Assembly: GCA_017394765.1 (NCBI GenBank) | Contig: JAFPXF010000005.1 | Coordinates: 14,004 to 78,003 of the forward strand | Direction: 5' to 3' | From: Bacteroidales bacterium | GTDB taxonomy: Bacteria > Bacteroidota > Bacteroidia > Bacteroidales > WCHB1-69 | DNA length: 64,000 nt | Part shown: positions 1 to 7,614 of the stretch, in pieces | How positions within the stretch are numbered: position 1 is the first letter of the stretch | Layout of the letters: every line of letters starts with the position of its first letter | Notes under the pieces: model-generated | The model's input: the letters and a program-made list of their open reading frames with translations, nothing else | What the model was told of the DNA's origin: nothing | Databases searched by the model: none | Made by a program: the position numbers and the translations under genes

Positions 1-429
1 AATCTTCGGGTCTGCATAGTCCCTGAAGGATTCGTGGGTGAAGAGCGAAAGGAAGGGCGTCACGCCCGTGCCGCCGGCAATGAACACGGTATTGGTTTTG
101 TTGTGCGGTTGTGTGAAGAGTTCGCCAAACGGCAATTTGAGCCACACTTCCCTGCCCACTGCCAAGGTCTTTTCCATCTCCTGTGTGAAGTTCCCCTTCA
201 CGGCGTAGGTGATGCGGATGACATCCTCGGCAGGGTCGCTCTGCATGGAGAAGCAGCGCGATTCCGGCCACTGTCCGATGCCGTCGTACTCCTCGTCAAT
301 GGCAATATGGAGAAACTGCCCCGGGGCATATTTGTATGGCCTTTCCAGCGACTTGAATTCCACGGTATAGATACCCTTGAACGGGTTCGCTATGGAGACA
401 ACCTCTGATAAGTATTTCTTTGCCAGCAT
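1..429 (-). CDS. FAD/NAD-binding ferredoxin-reductase-like protein, probable CDP-6-deoxy-glucoseen reductase (E3), partial
   Basis: The first 143 residues are visible; the C-terminal part lies beyond base 1. Residues 58-61 (RCFS) match the RxYS-type FAD-binding motif of the ferredoxin-NADP reductase fold, and residues 119-126 (GGTGVTPF) match the NAD(P)-binding loop. It starts 5 bases after the rfbH stop codon, and in known 3,6-dideoxyhexose clusters RfbH (E1) works with an iron-sulfur flavin reductase (E3) that feeds it electrons. That role is inferred from context. Classical E3 enzymes carry a plant-type [2Fe-2S] domain at the N terminus; this protein begins directly with the FAD domain, so the cluster must be C-terminal, on another protein, or absent. 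A generic oxidoreductase remains possible. Confidence 0.8.
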   Translation of the reverse strand, partial: MLAKKYLSEVVSIANPFKGIYTVEFKSLERPYKYAPGQFLHIAIDEEYDGIGQWPESRCFSMQSDPAEDVIRITYAVKGNFTQEMEKTLAVGREVWLKLPFGELFTQPHNKTNTVFIAGGTGVTPFLSLFTHESFRDYADPKI

Positions 430-433
430 ATTG

Positions 434-1747
434 TTAATATTGTTTCACGAATTCATCCAATTTCTCTTCTGCGTACTTGAACATTTCATCGGTCAGGCCG
501 GGATAGGTGCCCAAGAAGAACGTGTTGTTCATAATATAGTCTGTCCGGTTCAGATGGTCGGCGATACGCCAATTTTTGCCGATAAAAGCAGGCTGTTTGG
601 TCATGTTGCCGGCGAAGAGATTGCGGGTTTCTATAAGGTTGTCGTTCAGATACTTGGTCAAATCATCGCGTTTGAACGGGCTGTTTTCTTTCAACGTCAC
701 GATAAAGGCGAACCATGCGGGGTCGGCTCCCTCGGTGGGTTCAGGAGTGATGAAATACTGCGGATACTTGCCGAAGATACGCTTCCACTCTTGAAAATGT
801 GCCTTGCGACTCTCGCAAAAGTCGGGCAGCTTGTCCATCTGGGCGGCTCCGATAGCAGCTTGTATGTCGGTCATCTTCAAGTTGTAGCCGATTTCCGAAT
901 AGACATACTTGTGGTCAAAGCCAAAGGGCAGAGTGCCAAACTGCTGGGAAAAGCGCTTGCCGCAGGTGTTGTTGTCGCCGCCGGCGCAGTAGCAGTCACG
1001 TCCCCAGTCGCGGAACGCGCGCACGATTCTCGCCAGCTGCGGGTCGTTGGTGCAGATGGCTCCGCCCTCGCCGGTGGTGATATGGTGGGCGGGATAGAAT
1101 GAGATGGTGGAAATGTGACCGAATGTGCCGGTCTTCCTGCCCTTGTACTCGGAACCGAAAGCGTCGCAGTTGTCTTCCACCACCCACAGGTCATGCTCTT
1201 TGGCTATCTCCATGATGGCATCAATGTCAAACGGGTTGCCAAGGGTGTGTGCCAGGAAGATGCACTTCACTTTTGGAGTGATGGCTTTCTTCAACATTTC
1301 GACATCAATATTATAGGTCGGAATGCTGAGATCCACGAACACCGGTACAAGTCCGTTTTGGATGATGGGTGTCACAGTGGCGGGGAATCCGGCGGCCACG
1401 GAAATCACTTCGTCACCCGGCTTTAGCCTTTTGTCACCAAGTTTTTCAGAAGTCAGTGCTGAGAACGCCAACAGGTTGGCGGATGAGCCGGAATTGGTGA
1501 GCAGTACATTCTCCACCCCCAAAAATTCTGAAATCTTGCTGGAGAACTCTTCGGAGAATCTTCCTTCTGTCAGCCAAAAATCCAGAGATGCGTTCACGGC
1601 ATTCTGCAATTCCTCCTCGTCAAACACACGACCGGCATAGTTCACTTTGGTCTTGCCGGGCACGAACTCTTTCTCTTCAAAGCGGGCTTTGTAGTATTCG
1701 GCGGTCAATGCCGTGATCTGTTTGCGTAATTCTTTATGGTTCAACAT
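434..1747 (-). CDS. rfbH: CDP-4-dehydro-6-deoxyglucose 3-dehydratase (E1), PMP/[2Fe-2S] enzyme
   Basis: This 437-residue DegT/DnrJ-fold protein removes the C3 hydroxyl from CDP-4-keto-6-deoxyglucose in CDP-3,6-dideoxyhexose synthesis. Two diagnostic features are visible. The Schiff-base lysine of ordinary aminotransferases is replaced by His in YPAHH (H221), as in E1 enzymes. Cysteines 194, 252, 254 and 262 reproduce the C-x57-C-x-C-x7-C iron-sulfur pattern known from Yersinia E1. Full length for the family. It lies downstream of rfbF and rfbG on the same strand but is separated from rfbG by an ATPase gene, and is followed within 5 bases by a probable E3 reductase. The sugar made is expected to enter O-antigen or another surface glycan. 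Confidence 0.95.
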   Translation of the reverse strand: MLNHKELRKQITALTAEYYKARFEEKEFVPGKTKVNYAGRVFDEEELQNAVNASLDFWLTEGRFSEEFSSKISEFLGVENVLLTNSGSSANLLAFSALTSEKLGDKRLKPGDEVISVAAGFPATVTPIIQNGLVPVFVDLSIPTYNIDVEMLKKAITPKVKCIFLAHTLGNPFDIDAIMEIAKEHDLWVVEDNCDAFGSEYKGRKTGTFGHISTISFYPAHHITTGEGGAICTNDPQLARIVRAFRDWGRDCYCAGGDNNTCGKRFSQQFGTLPFGFDHKYVYSEIGYNLKMTDIQAAIGAAQMDKLPDFCESRKAHFQEWKRIFGKYPQYFITPEPTEGADPAWFAFIVTLKENSPFKRDDLTKYLNDNLIETRNLFAGNMTKQPAFIGKNWRIADHLNRTDYIMNNTFFLGTYPGLTDEMFKYAEEKLDEFVKQY

Positions 1748-1874
1748 AATATGTTATTGGTTATTCAAATGTAATATATCTTCGTTATTGCAGTGTCTCT
1801 TCCCGTGTGGTGATGATCTTTTGTGCTATTCTTTATTATGCATTTTTTCGTGACGACTCTTTTCGTAATGGCAA

Positions 1875-3023
1875 TCATAAATGTTGTTCTAACCAAAGGT
1901 TGAAAAATTTGTCGTAAACTTGATATACCCCTTTGTCCATAGTGAGCAAACCCTTGTCTATTAGAGCCGGGACCGCTGCTTTAACGGAATTCGGGGAAAG
2001 CAACCCGTGTTTTTTCACAAATTTTCCGGATGTAATATTGACAGCTTTTTGCTCTTTCCCAATTGCCACCAACACTCGGCTTTGCTTTTCCGGTAATTGA
2101 TAGAGTAAATCCTCATATATCGGGGATGAGATGTCTATAATCGCTTGTATTGCACTGTCAATATCCCTTGTTTTACATACACCATTGATGGGGGTTCGAA
2201 AGAAAAGTTCGTTCATGGCACGTTGGATGTAGTATGTAACACCCTCAAATTGATTGTATAATTGTTCTACGACCTCATTTTCTACTTGTTTGCCATAATC
2301 TTGAAAATGATATTGGCAAAAAGACGTGTACTTGTCCAAGGGTAGTCGGTTCAATCCATAGATGGTCACGCTCTGATAAAAAGGACGTGCTGGAGAGAGG
2401 AACATCGATCCCATCAAATGCTGACGTGAACCGGAAAATACAAATTTGGCATTGCTGCAATATTGAATATACGTCCGCAATGCAGCCTCGATGTTCGTGT
2501 CGGCATATTTTGTGATTTGCTGGAACTCGTCAATAGCTACGATACAGGGCTTATCTGCGTTTTGCAAGTAGGCGAATATTTCCCCCAAGGTGGTGTCGGG
2601 AGCCTCTATATCACCCACACTCATAGTCCATGAAGGCAATCCATTAATGTCGAAACTGATTTCAGACCTGACTGAAGCGAGCATTTTTAGAAATTTTCCC
2701 CATATTTTTTTCCCGTGAGGCTTGAGTGTTTCCAAAATAACACTTCCCAGCTTACCAACCATTTCCGAGACCGATTTGGTTGAATATATGTCAACTATAA
2801 AGGTATAGTACCGTTCTGCAATCTCTTTTTGTGCAAAACAATGCCGGAGCAAGTCAGTTTTCCCATATCTACGGGGAGATATCAGAGCCACATTGTTACC
2901 ATTGGTCAGCAATCGGACAATGTCTTCCGTCTCCTTTTCTCTGTCGCAGAAATAAGCAGCTCCCACATATCCTGTCGTGACAAAGGGATTGTCGAATATT
3001 GCCCTGTTCCTATTTGTTGCCAT
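1875..3023 (-). CDS. AAA ATPase of the archaeal-type ATPase_2 family
   Basis: A 382-residue soluble protein with Walker A at residues 49-57 (SPRRYGKTD) and Walker B at 160-168 (CIVAIDEFQ), followed by a C-terminal winged-helix-like region (about residues 290-382). The sequence resembles the ATPase_2 proteins that are abundant as stand-alone genes in Bacteroidota and archaea. Their function is mostly unknown; some resemble STAND-type or mobile ATPases. It sits between rfbG and rfbH with no metabolic link to them and has its own -7 box upstream (3043-3050), so it looks like a late insertion into the sugar operon. No nuclease or transmembrane domain is seen. Function unassigned. Confidence 0.85.
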   Translation of the reverse strand: MATNRNRAIFDNPFVTTGYVGAAYFCDREKETEDIVRLLTNGNNVALISPRRYGKTDLLRHCFAQKEIAERYYTFIVDIYSTKSVSEMVGKLGSVILETLKPHGKKIWGKFLKMLASVRSEISFDINGLPSWTMSVGDIEAPDTTLGEIFAYLQNADKPCIVAIDEFQQITKYADTNIEAALRTYIQYCSNAKFVFSGSRQHLMGSMFLSPARPFYQSVTIYGLNRLPLDKYTSFCQYHFQDYGKQVENEVVEQLYNQFEGVTYYIQRAMNELFFRTPINGVCKTRDIDSAIQAIIDISSPIYEDLLYQLPEKQSRVLVAIGKEQKAVNITSGKFVKKHGLLSPNSVKAAVPALIDKGLLTMDKGVYQVYDKFFNLWLEQHL

Positions 3024-3042
3024 TTTTCAAAATCTGATTTTG

Positions 3043-3082
3043 CAAAAATACAAAATTTCCATTTTATGGAAATCATAAAATG
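3043..3082 (-). promoter_or_regulatory. Promoter -7 box of the ATPase gene with two overlapping perfect palindromes
   Basis: On the minus strand TATTTTTG (3043-3050) fits the Bacteroidota -7 consensus TAnnTTTG, about 20 bases before the ATPase start codon. Immediately upstream are two overlapping perfect inverted repeats: ATTTCCAT/ATGGAAAT around TTT (3055-3073) and CATTTTATG/CATAAAATG around GAAAT (3060-3082). They cover the spot where -33 and spacer contacts are expected and overlap the rfbG stop codon. They could be an operator or alternative hairpins; no -33 TTTG at canonical spacing was found. Confidence 0.5.
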
Positions 3083-4143
3083 ACAAAATTTCTGTTTATC
3101 TGCTCCTTCATCAGTTCCACTATGGATGAGGATCCTTTCTGATAGAACATTTTATACCACTCCAATGTCATCTCCAGAGCCTGTCGTGCATTGAGGCGTG
3201 GCCTCCAGCCCAGCATTTTGCCGGCTTTGGTGATGTCCAACGAGAGCAGTCCCGCCTCGTGCGGTTGGTTGGCGAGCTGGGGGAAAACAAATGTGCCGCC
3301 GCCCCATATCTCCGTGGCCATCTGCGTCATCTCCTCCACCGTCAGTGTGTCGTCAGGGTTCGGGCCGAAGTTGAACCCCTCGGCATACTGGACGGGGTCT
3401 TGCATCAGCTTTTGAGCCAGCAGGATGTAACCGGAAAGAGGTTCCAGCACGTGCTGCCAGGGCCGCACGGCTTTGGGGTTGCGAATCTGTATGGCCTCGC
3501 CTTTGGACAAAGCCCGCACAATGTCGGGCACCAACCGGTCGGCGGCCCAGTCGCCCCCGCCGATAACGTTGCCGGCGCGGGCCGAAGCGATGGTCTTGTG
3601 ATGCTGTTCGTAATCATCAGGATTAAAGAACGATTTACGATACGAGTCGATGACCAACTCGGCGCAGGCTTTGCTGGCACTGTAGGGGTCATACCCGCCG
3701 AAGCGGTCGTCCTCCTTGTAGGCCTGTCCCGTCTCGTTGTTCTGATAGACCTTGTCGGTGGTGATCATCACGCCCACGCAGGGCTTCTCCAACAGCCGGA
3801 TGCCGTCGAGCACATTGGCGGTGCCGATGGCGTTGACCTCGAAAGTCTCCGCTGGAATCTTGTATGAAGTGCGCACGATAGGCTGTGCCGCCAGATGAAA
3901 AACAATATCCGGCTGAAAGCCGGCCATACATCTGTGCAGATGTTCCGTGTCACGGATGTCGCCCATCACGGATTGGCAAAGGCTGTCGCCGTCAATCACA
4001 TTGTAAAGGCTTGGCTTGGTGTTGGGTTCCAGGGAATACCCCATGACTTCCGCGCCCATTTGATGGAGCATAAACGTCAGCCATGCACCTTTGAAGCCGG
4101 TGTGGCCTGTAAGAAAAACCTTCTTGCCTTTGAATGTCTGCAT
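3073..4143 (-). CDS. rfbG: CDP-glucose 4,6-dehydratase
   Basis: A 356-residue extended short-chain dehydrogenase that converts CDP-glucose to CDP-4-keto-6-deoxyglucose, the second step of CDP-dideoxyhexose synthesis. The NAD-binding loop GHTGFKG is at residues 13-19, the TTDK motif at 128-131, and the catalytic Y-x3-K is Y154/K158 (YSASK). HLAAQ at 83-87 is typical of the CDP-glucose branch. It is preceded by rfbF, which supplies its substrate, with a short gap that contains a perfect hairpin. The 3' end abuts the palindromes ahead of the inserted ATPase gene, so transcription of rfbH from the rfbF promoter has to cross an unrelated gene. Confidence 0.95.
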   Translation of the reverse strand: MQTFKGKKVFLTGHTGFKGAWLTFMLHQMGAEVMGYSLEPNTKPSLYNVIDGDSLCQSVMGDIRDTEHLHRCMAGFQPDIVFHLAAQPIVRTSYKIPAETFEVNAIGTANVLDGIRLLEKPCVGVMITTDKVYQNNETGQAYKEDDRFGGYDPYSASKACAELVIDSYRKSFFNPDDYEQHHKTIASARAGNVIGGGDWAADRLVPDIVRALSKGEAIQIRNPKAVRPWQHVLEPLSGYILLAQKLMQDPVQYAEGFNFGPNPDDTLTVEEMTQMATEIWGGGTFVFPQLANQPHEAGLLSLDITKAGKMLGWRPRLNARQALEMTLEWYKMFYQKGSSSIVELMKEQINRNFVIL

Positions 4144-4159
4144 ATTCTTTTTTGTTATA

Positions 4160-4183
4160 AGAGACGCGGCGTGCCGCGTCTCT
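4160..4183. repeat. Perfect palindrome between rfbF and rfbG (AGAGACGCGG hairpin)
   Basis: AGAGACGCGG, loop CGTG, CCGCGTCTCT: a 10-bp perfect stem in the 49-base gap between rfbF and rfbG. No T tract follows it in the direction of transcription, so it is not an ordinary terminator. The motif closely resembles a short GAGACGCGGC-type inverted repeat that, from memory, is dispersed in several bacterial phyla. It may be a mobile-type palindromic repeat or an mRNA stability hairpin. Confidence 0.7.
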
Positions 4184-4192
4184 ACAGAGATT

Positions 4193-4969
4193 TTACCATA
4201 ACTTCCACGGCGCCTTTCCCGATGCCCACCATTCTTCCAGGTTCATCTTGTCGCGCTGGGTGTCCATGCAGTGCCAGAAGCCGTTGTGCTTGTATGCTTT
4301 CAGTTCGCCCATTTTGGCCATGGATTCAAGGGGCTTTCTCTCAAAAACGGTAGTGTCGTCGTCAATGTAATCGAATATTTCGGGTTGGAATATCATAAAC
4401 CCTCCATTGATGACGCTGCCGTCGGAGTCGGATTTTTCGCGGAAGGCCTTGATGGTGTCGGAGTCGTCCATTTCAATGACGCCGAAACGCTGTCCCACAT
4501 TCACGGTCGTGATGGTGGCGATTTTGCCGTGGCTCTGATGGAATTTCACAAGTTCATTGATATTGATGTCGGCCACACCGTCGCCGTATGTGAGCATAAA
4601 AGGCTCGTCGCCGACGTATTTCCGGATGCGTTTCACGCGCCCGCCGGTCATGGTGTTGAGCCCGGTGTCTATCAGGGTCACCTTCCAAGGTTCCACGGCG
4701 GAGGTGTTGAGCACGGTCATTTTGTTGTCATTGGTGAAATCAAAGGAGATGTCGCTGTTGTGAAGATAATAGTCGGCAAACCACTCCTTTATGATGTAAT
4801 GTTTGTAGCCGCAGCAAATAATGAAATCGTTATACCCGTAATGGGAATATATTTTCATGATATGCCATAAGATAGGCTTGTCGCCAATCTCAATCATGGG
4901 CTTGGGTCTGAGGTGGCTTTCTTCGCTGATACGGGTGCCGTAACCGCCCGCAAGAATGACTACTTTCAT
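4193..4969 (-). CDS. rfbF: Glucose-1-phosphate cytidylyltransferase
   Basis: A 258-residue nucleotidyltransferase that makes CDP-glucose from CTP and glucose-1-phosphate, the entry step of the pathway. The N-terminal signature MKVVILAGGYGTRISEE is followed by the RPKPM motif of sugar-phosphate nucleotidyltransferases; LTYGDGVAD (metal-binding Asp) lies mid-protein. The start at 4969 was chosen because it places the beta strand and GG loop at the N terminus, as in the family; the open frame extends 13 codons further upstream without homology. It is cotranscribed with rfbG and probably with the GtrA gene upstream. Confidence 0.95.
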   Translation of the reverse strand: MKVVILAGGYGTRISEESHLRPKPMIEIGDKPILWHIMKIYSHYGYNDFIICCGYKHYIIKEWFADYYLHNSDISFDFTNDNKMTVLNTSAVEPWKVTLIDTGLNTMTGGRVKRIRKYVGDEPFMLTYGDGVADININELVKFHQSHGKIATITTVNVGQRFGVIEMDDSDTIKAFREKSDSDGSVINGGFMIFQPEIFDYIDDDTTVFERKPLESMAKMGELKAYKHNGFWHCMDTQRDKMNLEEWWASGKAPWKLW

Positions 4970-5048
4970 GAGTTTAATCTTTAATACAAATAGGCGGCAA
5001 AGATACAAAAAATAGTCGGAAGTCGCAGGAGTGACTTGCGGTCGTTTT

Positions 5049-5543
5049 TTAGCAGAACCTCAGCACCAGAAAGATAACGAGCTCCACGGCAAGTATGCTG
5101 CACATCATCCACCAACGGGCGGGTTTGGTTTCGGGAGCGAAGGTAAAAATCTTGTTGAAAAGATAATTGAGCAGTCCTACCGGGAGGGCCATGATGGCAC
5201 TGGCCCAATAGTTGTTCACACCGAACCGCTCCATGATGCCTATGCCGAAAATATTGACGAAATAGGTGATTGCACAAACCATGACAAACTTGAAAATCAA
5301 CCTGTTGTCGCCAACTTTAAACACAATTTTCCCATACGTCTTGAAGTTGAAAAGCACGCTGATGATTGTGCCGAGGAAAGCCGCCAACACAAAAGGTTCC
5401 TTGAGCGAAGTCATGCCCAACAAGTAACGCAGCAAGGCGAACACGGCCCATCCAAACGCAGTGTTCAAAGCCGCCACAAAAACAAAGCGGATGAACTCGG
5501 GAGTGAGAAACTTTTTTATAAGATTTTCTATCTTTTGAAACAT
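5049..5543 (-). CDS. GtrA-family membrane protein
   Basis: A 164-residue protein with four predicted hydrophobic segments (about residues 18-36, 45-65, 78-98 and 140-162). It matches the GtrA/DPMS-like family (FVFVAALNTAFGW near the N terminus, LFNFKTYGKIVF in the loop, LLNYLFNKIFTF). GtrA proteins are thought to flip or hold polyprenyl-linked sugars for glycan modification. The start at 5543 is chosen over an in-frame ATG 25 codons upstream because the extension is a basic AT-rich stretch overlapping the rho promoter region. It heads the minus-strand surface-sugar operon, divergent from rho. Confidence 0.85.
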   Translation of the reverse strand: MFQKIENLIKKFLTPEFIRFVFVAALNTAFGWAVFALLRYLLGMTSLKEPFVLAAFLGTIISVLFNFKTYGKIVFKVGDNRLIFKFVMVCAITYFVNIFGIGIMERFGVNNYWASAIMALPVGLLNYLFNKIFTFAPETKPARWWMMCSILAVELVIFLVLRFC

Positions 5544-5577
5544 TTTTTTTGAGCGCGCAAAAATAAGAAAAAAATTG

Positions 5578-5585
5578 TATTTTTG
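5578..5585 (+). promoter_or_regulatory. Promoter -7 box of rho
   Basis: TATTTTTG followed by CCGCC matches the Bacteroidota TAnnTTTG box. It lies 84 bases upstream of the rho ATG, leaving a leader of about 80 nt. No TTTG was found at the usual 19-21 base spacing upstream. The identical TATTTTTGCCGCCTC string precedes rplU (27929). Confidence 0.6.
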
Positions 5586-5669
5586 CCGCCTCATTTCAAA
5601 CCCGCGGTACACGCCCACCCCCTTCTTTTTGTGATACCGCTTTCAATCTAAAATAGAATACTAAATCTA

Positions 5670-7487
5670 ATGTTAGAATCTGTAGAAAAGAGGCCTAAAC
5701 GTAAGAGAATCACAACCAATAGTGACCTTCCCGTAGCCACCTCCAACCAATCCAAGAAAACTGTAAAGGTCAACATTCCCGAAAAACGCATTGAGGACCT
5801 TTTTAAGGATGTAAAGACTGAAAATATCAACAAAAACATCCAGCCAGAGCCCAACAAAGCAAGGGACGAGGAACCCGTCTTGTTCGCAAATCCTCTTCCG
5901 CTGACGGAAAAACCAAAGCAAACGCGCAAAAGGAAAACAAAAGAGACCACTGAGACCGATGTCAAAGTCGTCGCTGCGGAAGCCGTAACTGAGACGCCCC
6001 AGCCCGTCAAGCGCAAAAGAGGCCGGCCTAAAAAGAGCGACACGGCAAACGCCACCACAGTGACGCCTCAGACCAAGGCACCGGAAGACATTCCCATCCT
6101 GGATCCCGAGGTTCTCCCTGGAAAAATCACAAACAACTATCATTTTGCCGCATACGAACCGGAAGAGAAACCGGCCGTTGACGAACCCATAATCGAGTAT
6201 CAACAAAAAGAGGAGAAACGGCCCCTGCGTCGCAAATATGCCAAGGGAGAGAACCCTAAAAAAGAAGAAACCACCAACGACAGCACGGAGAAAAAAGCAC
6301 CTCAACCAGACAAGAACAGTGCGGAAGCCATTTTAGCGGAACAGACCGCCCTGTTGGAAGAGGCGCAGTACGAGGGCACTGTCATGGCCGAGGGCGTGCT
6401 CGAAATCACCAGCGACAACTGTGGTTTCCTGCGCTCCTCCGACTACAACTACCTCACTTCGCCCGATGACATTTATGTCTCCCTCTCCCAAATCAAGCTC
6501 TTCGGTCTCAAGAACGGCGACACGGTGTATGGTGCCATACGTCCGCCCAAGGCCGGCGAGAAATACTTCCCGCTCACCAAGATCGACAAAATCAACGGGC
6601 GCAATCCTGATGAAATCCGCGACCGTATCCCCTTCGACTACCTGACCCCCATGTTTCCGGACGAGAAAATCAACCTGACGGGACATCCGGGCTGCAACAC
6701 CTCCACCCGCGTCATTGACCTTTTCGCGCCCATCGGCAAGGGGCAGCGCGGCCTCATTGTGGCACAACCCAAGACTGGTAAAACAGTGTTGCTGAAGGAT
6801 ATAGCAAACGCCATTGCCGCCAACCACCCGGAAATATACCTTATCATCCTGCTCATCGACGAGCGTCCCGAGGAGGTCACCGACATGCAGCGCAGCGTCA
6901 ATGCGGAGGTCATCTCCTCCACCTTCGACGAACCCGCCGAACGACACGTCAAGATTGCCAACATGGTGCTGGAGAAGTCGAAACGCATGGTGGAGTGCGG
7001 TCACGACGTCTGCATCCTGCTCGACTCCATCACCCGACTGGCGCGCGCCTTCAACACGATGGCCCCTGCCTCCGGCAAGGTGCTCTCCGGCGGTGTGGAA
7101 GCCAACGCCCTGCAAAAACCCAAACGCTTCTTCGGCGCCGCCCGTAACGTCGAAAACGGCGGCTCCCTCACCATCATCTCCACCGCCCTCATCGAGACCG
7201 GATCCCGCATGGACGAGGTCATCTTCGAGGAATTCAAGGGCACCGGCAACATGGAACTGCAACTCGACCGCAAACTCTCCAACAAGCGCGTCTATCCCGC
7301 TGTCGATCTCATGGCCTCCAGCACCCGCCGCGACGACCTGCTGCAAAAACCCGACGTCCTCCAGAAAATGTGGATCCTGCGCAACCACCTCGCCGACATG
7401 AACACGATCGAAGCCATGACCTTCCTCAAAGAAAAGATGGAACTCACCAGAACCAACGAGGAATTTCTGGCTTCCATGAACGGCTAA
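5670..7487 (+). CDS. rho: Transcription termination factor Rho with long N-terminal extension
   Basis: A 605-residue hexameric RNA helicase for factor-dependent termination. About 230 N-terminal residues are low-complexity, rich in K, E, P and T, and include KRKRGRPKK near 113-121, an AT-hook-like motif. The cold-shock-type RNA-binding domain follows ([15 protein letters not shown]), then the RecA-type ATPase with Walker A QPKTGKT (about 365-371), [13 protein letters not shown], the catalytic DSITRLARA block and the [10 protein letters not shown]-loop region. E. coli Rho is 419 residues, so the extension is the main difference; insertions and extensions are known in Bacteroidota and Actinobacteria Rho. 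It has its own promoter and stands alone, divergent from the surface-sugar operon. Confidence 0.97.
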   Translation: MLESVEKRPKRKRITTNSDLPVATSNQSKKTVKVNIPEKRIEDLFKDVKTENINKNIQPEPNKARDEEPVLFANPLPLTEKPKQTRKRKTKETTETDVKVVAAEAVTETPQPVKRKRGRPKKSDTANATTVTPQTKAPEDIPILDPEVLPGKITNNYHFAAYEPEEKPAVDEPIIEYQQKEEKRPLRRKYAKGENPKKEETTNDSTEKKAPQPDKNSAEAILAEQTALLEEAQYEGTVMAEGVLEITSDNCGFLRSSDYNYLTSPDDIYVSLSQIKLFGLKNGDTVYGAIRPPKAGEKYFPLTKIDKINGRNPDEIRDRIPFDYLTPMFPDEKINLTGHPGCNTSTRVIDLFAPIGKGQRGLIVAQPKTGKTVLLKDIANAIAANHPEIYLIILLIDERPEEVTDMQRSVNAEVISSTFDEPAERHVKIANMVLEKSKRMVECGHDVCILLDSITRLARAFNTMAPASGKVLSGGVEANALQKPKRFFGAARNVENGGSLTIISTALIETGSRMDEVIFEEFKGTGNMELQLDRKLSNKRVYPAVDLMASSTRRDDLLQKPDVLQKMWILRNHLADMNTIEAMTFLKEKMELTRTNEEFLASMNG

Positions 7488-7598
7488 TTTTGGCCGCGAA
7501 CCACTCGTCGTCAACCACTCGCGAAGAGGTGCTGATTATTAACCGAAAAGGTGGGATAACTTTGTTGTAGTATGGTATTATAGCATTCCATAAAACAC

Positions 7599-7606
7599 TA
7601 TCTTTG
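7599..7606 (+). promoter_or_regulatory. Promoter -7 box of the serine hydrolase gene
   Basis: TATCTTTG ends only 8 bases before the ATG at 7615. Transcription in this phylum starts about 5-8 bases after the box, so the mRNA would be leaderless or nearly so. Confidence 0.6.
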
Positions 7607-7614
7607 CCATTGCT

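Noticed and set aside
4193..5543. Intrinsic terminator at the 4160-4183 hairpin
   Set aside because: No T tract follows the stem on the transcribed (minus) strand, so it was listed as a repeat instead.
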